From Thermoprotei archaeon (GTDB lineage: Archaea > Thermoproteota > Thermoprotei_A > Sulfolobales > WANQ01): a stretch of 5,726 nt of DNA. The position numbers and the translations under genes were made by a program. Below, in pieces: positions 4,510 to 5,726 of this stretch. How positions within the stretch are numbered: position 1 is the first letter of the stretch; each line of letters opens with the position of its first letter. Where the stretch lies: NCBI GenBank assembly GCA_027038805.1, contig JALWGO010000012.1, positions 1 to 5,726 of the forward strand. The letters are read 5' to 3'. A model generated the notes under the pieces. The model had not been told where the DNA came from, searched no databases, and worked only from the letters and a program-made list of their open reading frames with translations.

Positions 4510-5726
4510 GCAACCGTTATAGTATCACCATTATTTGGAACCGATGCCTCAATCCCTAGCGTCTCCTTTAAGTAATTTGCTAGCGCCAAAGCAGTTTCTT
4601 CCTCGCTATGAACTATTATAAGATGTTCTAGATTCTTGGCAGCACGTATTATGTTTAATAACCCGTTATGACCGGCATGACTGGAGAAGTCAAACCATTC
4701 TATTCGTGCGTTTATTAGTGGATATTCATCGCTTATTCTTCCTTTTTCAATAATATTTCTACCAGGTGTATTCTCGGCTTGATAGCTTACAAGAAATATT
4801 GCGTTTTTCTTAGAGTCGGAAATCTTCTTTACATAATAAAGTGATGGTCCACCCTTTAACATTCCTGCAGAAGCTATTATTACACTAGGATTACGCCATG
4901 CTTTTCTACGATCTCTCCACCCTCTAACTCTTTTGAATATTGATGCTGCTTTTTCCAATAAGTCTGAGCGGTAAATAAACTTCTTATTCTCTAACATTAT
5001 GTCTAGTATAGTGCGAACCATTCCATCATAATATACGTCTAGGTATGGTAGATGCTCTGCTAGCAAACAAAGTATTTCTTGACTTCTACCAACGCTAAAC
5101 GATGGCACAAGTACAGTTCCTCCTTCATCAATAACTTCTTTTACTGAGTCTATGAATGCTTTTTCAACTATTTCGCGTGGTGGGTGATTAGTCATTCCGT
5201 AGGTTGCTTCAATTAAAAGAATATTTACATCTTTGATTTTGGAAATATCTGCTGGCTTCGTTAATTTGGTTTCAATAGTGTTAACGTCTCCCGTATATAA
5301 CAATACTTTGTTTTTTATGTATACTTTGATCATAGCTGAACCAGGTATATGTCCGGCGTCTATTAGTTCTACTTGAAAGTCATCTAATTCTACCATGTTG
5401 TTGTAATCTTTAGCGTTGGCGTTTTCTAGCATAGATAATACTTCATTATATTCAAAGGGTAAATAATATCCGGATAGTTTTAGGAAGTCTTCTAACATGT
5501 ATCTTGACATTTGGATAGTGGGTTTTGTTGCCACAAATACTGGTGAGGATGATACATATAGTAGCGGGATAGAACCTATGTGGTCTAAATGTACATGTGA
5601 GGCAATAATGCCCTTAACCTTTAAAGGTCTAATATGAAGCGGTAACTGTGGTACATCGTTTTCGTCAAAATTAACACCATAATCTAATAGTAAACTACTA
5701 TCTCTGTAAGTTACCTCTATTGCAGC
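4506..5726 (-). CDS. Beta-CASP metallo-beta-lactamase ribonuclease, aCPSF2-like (extreme N-terminus outside window)
   Basis: The frame is open to the window edge, giving 406 residues before the TAG (4508-4506). The GTG at 5534 is internal, because the catalytic core lies upstream of it. Metal-binding motifs are complete: D15 in LLLDYG, H44-x-H46-x-D48-H49 in ASHVHLDHIG, H126 in DAGHIPGS, and D147 in YTGDVN. The beta-CASP set follows: motif A E173 in IEATYG, motif B H350 in FSSHAG, motif C H373 in IVHSEE; the characteristic PSFSVGRSQE (208-217) and SAGMLKGGPS (286-295) are also present. Such enzymes are CPSF73-like endo/exonucleases acting in RNA 3'-end formation, termination or decay. Roughly 10-20 residues are probably missing at the front, giving about 420 aa. 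That length, with no room for N-terminal KH domains, argues against aCPSF1. Archaeal RNase J is the main alternative. Motif C has Ser where Gly is usual. Confidence 0.9.
   Translation of the reverse strand, partial: AAIEVTYRDSSLLLDYGVNFDENDVPQLPLHIRPLKVKGIIASHVHLDHIGSIPLLYVSSSPVFVATKPTIQMSRYMLEDFLKLSGYYLPFEYNEVLSMLENANAKDYNNMVELDDFQVELIDAGHIPGSAMIKVYIKNKVLLYTGDVNTIETKLTKPADISKIKDVNILLIEATYGMTNHPPREIVEKAFIDSVKEVIDEGGTVLVPSFSVGRSQEILCLLAEHLPYLDVYYDGMVRTILDIMLENKKFIYRSDLLEKAASIFKRVRGWRDRRKAWRNPSVIIASAGMLKGGPSLYYVKKISDSKKNAIFLVSYQAENTPGRNIIEKGRISDEYPLINARIEWFDFSSHAGHNGLLNIIRAAKNLEHLIIVHSEEETALALANYLKETLGIEASVPNNGDTITVA

Noticed and set aside
5534..5536. Start of the ribonuclease at the GTG near 5534
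   Set aside because: The frame continues upstream and contains the HxHxDH metal-binding motif, so the true start is beyond 5726.

Overview
The window is AT-rich protein-coding DNA that looks like a hyperthermophilic crenarchaeote, most likely of the Desulfurococcales (Staphylothermus-like). This placement is an inference. It rests on an L38e ribosomal protein gene, which among archaea is mainly crenarchaeal, a gene for archaeal ether-lipid synthesis, an archaeal/eukaryotic-type Sec61 beta gene, a eukaryote-like Elf1 gene, Shine-Dalgarno sequences of the GAGGTG type, and one very GC-rich tRNA (56 of 75 bases) in AT-rich surroundings. I see no mobile element, CRISPR array or long repeat.

Layout. 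Positions 1-495 (+) hold the C-terminal half of a pyruvate:ferredoxin oxidoreductase beta subunit, followed by a T-rich terminator-like stretch. Positions 562-738 (-) hold a 58-residue Sec61 beta (SecG) gene with a GTG start, easy to miss because of its size. An 85-bp divergent promoter region separates it from a small MazG-type nucleotide pyrophosphohydrolase (824-1078, +). That gene overlaps tail-to-tail with a tightly packed minus-strand cluster. In transcription order the cluster is: a class III PLP aminotransferase (3895-2549), a SWIM zinc-finger protein of probable Shu2/SWS1 type (2539-2120), an Elf1-like transcription elongation factor (2094-1783) and geranylgeranylglyceryl phosphate synthase (1823-1062). 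The gaps are 9 and 25 nt, and the last pair overlaps by 41 nt. Upstream of the cluster lies tRNA-Val(GAC) with an encoded CCA (4137-4060, -). Ribosomal protein L38e follows (4306-4509, +); its stop codon overlaps that of a beta-CASP metallo-beta-lactamase ribonuclease (5726-4506, -), which lacks only its extreme N-terminus at the window edge.

How the genes work together. Most of the window is information processing and core metabolism: RNA 3'-end processing or decay, ribosome, tRNA, transcription elongation, probable recombination, membrane lipid backbone, protein export and pyruvate oxidation. The minus-strand four-gene cluster looks co-transcribed, but its members have no obvious single pathway. 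I find no clearly new system. The observation most worth following up is the SWIM protein, whose CxC...CxHxxA signature points to an archaeal Shu2/SWS1-type recombination accessory factor placed next to Elf1.
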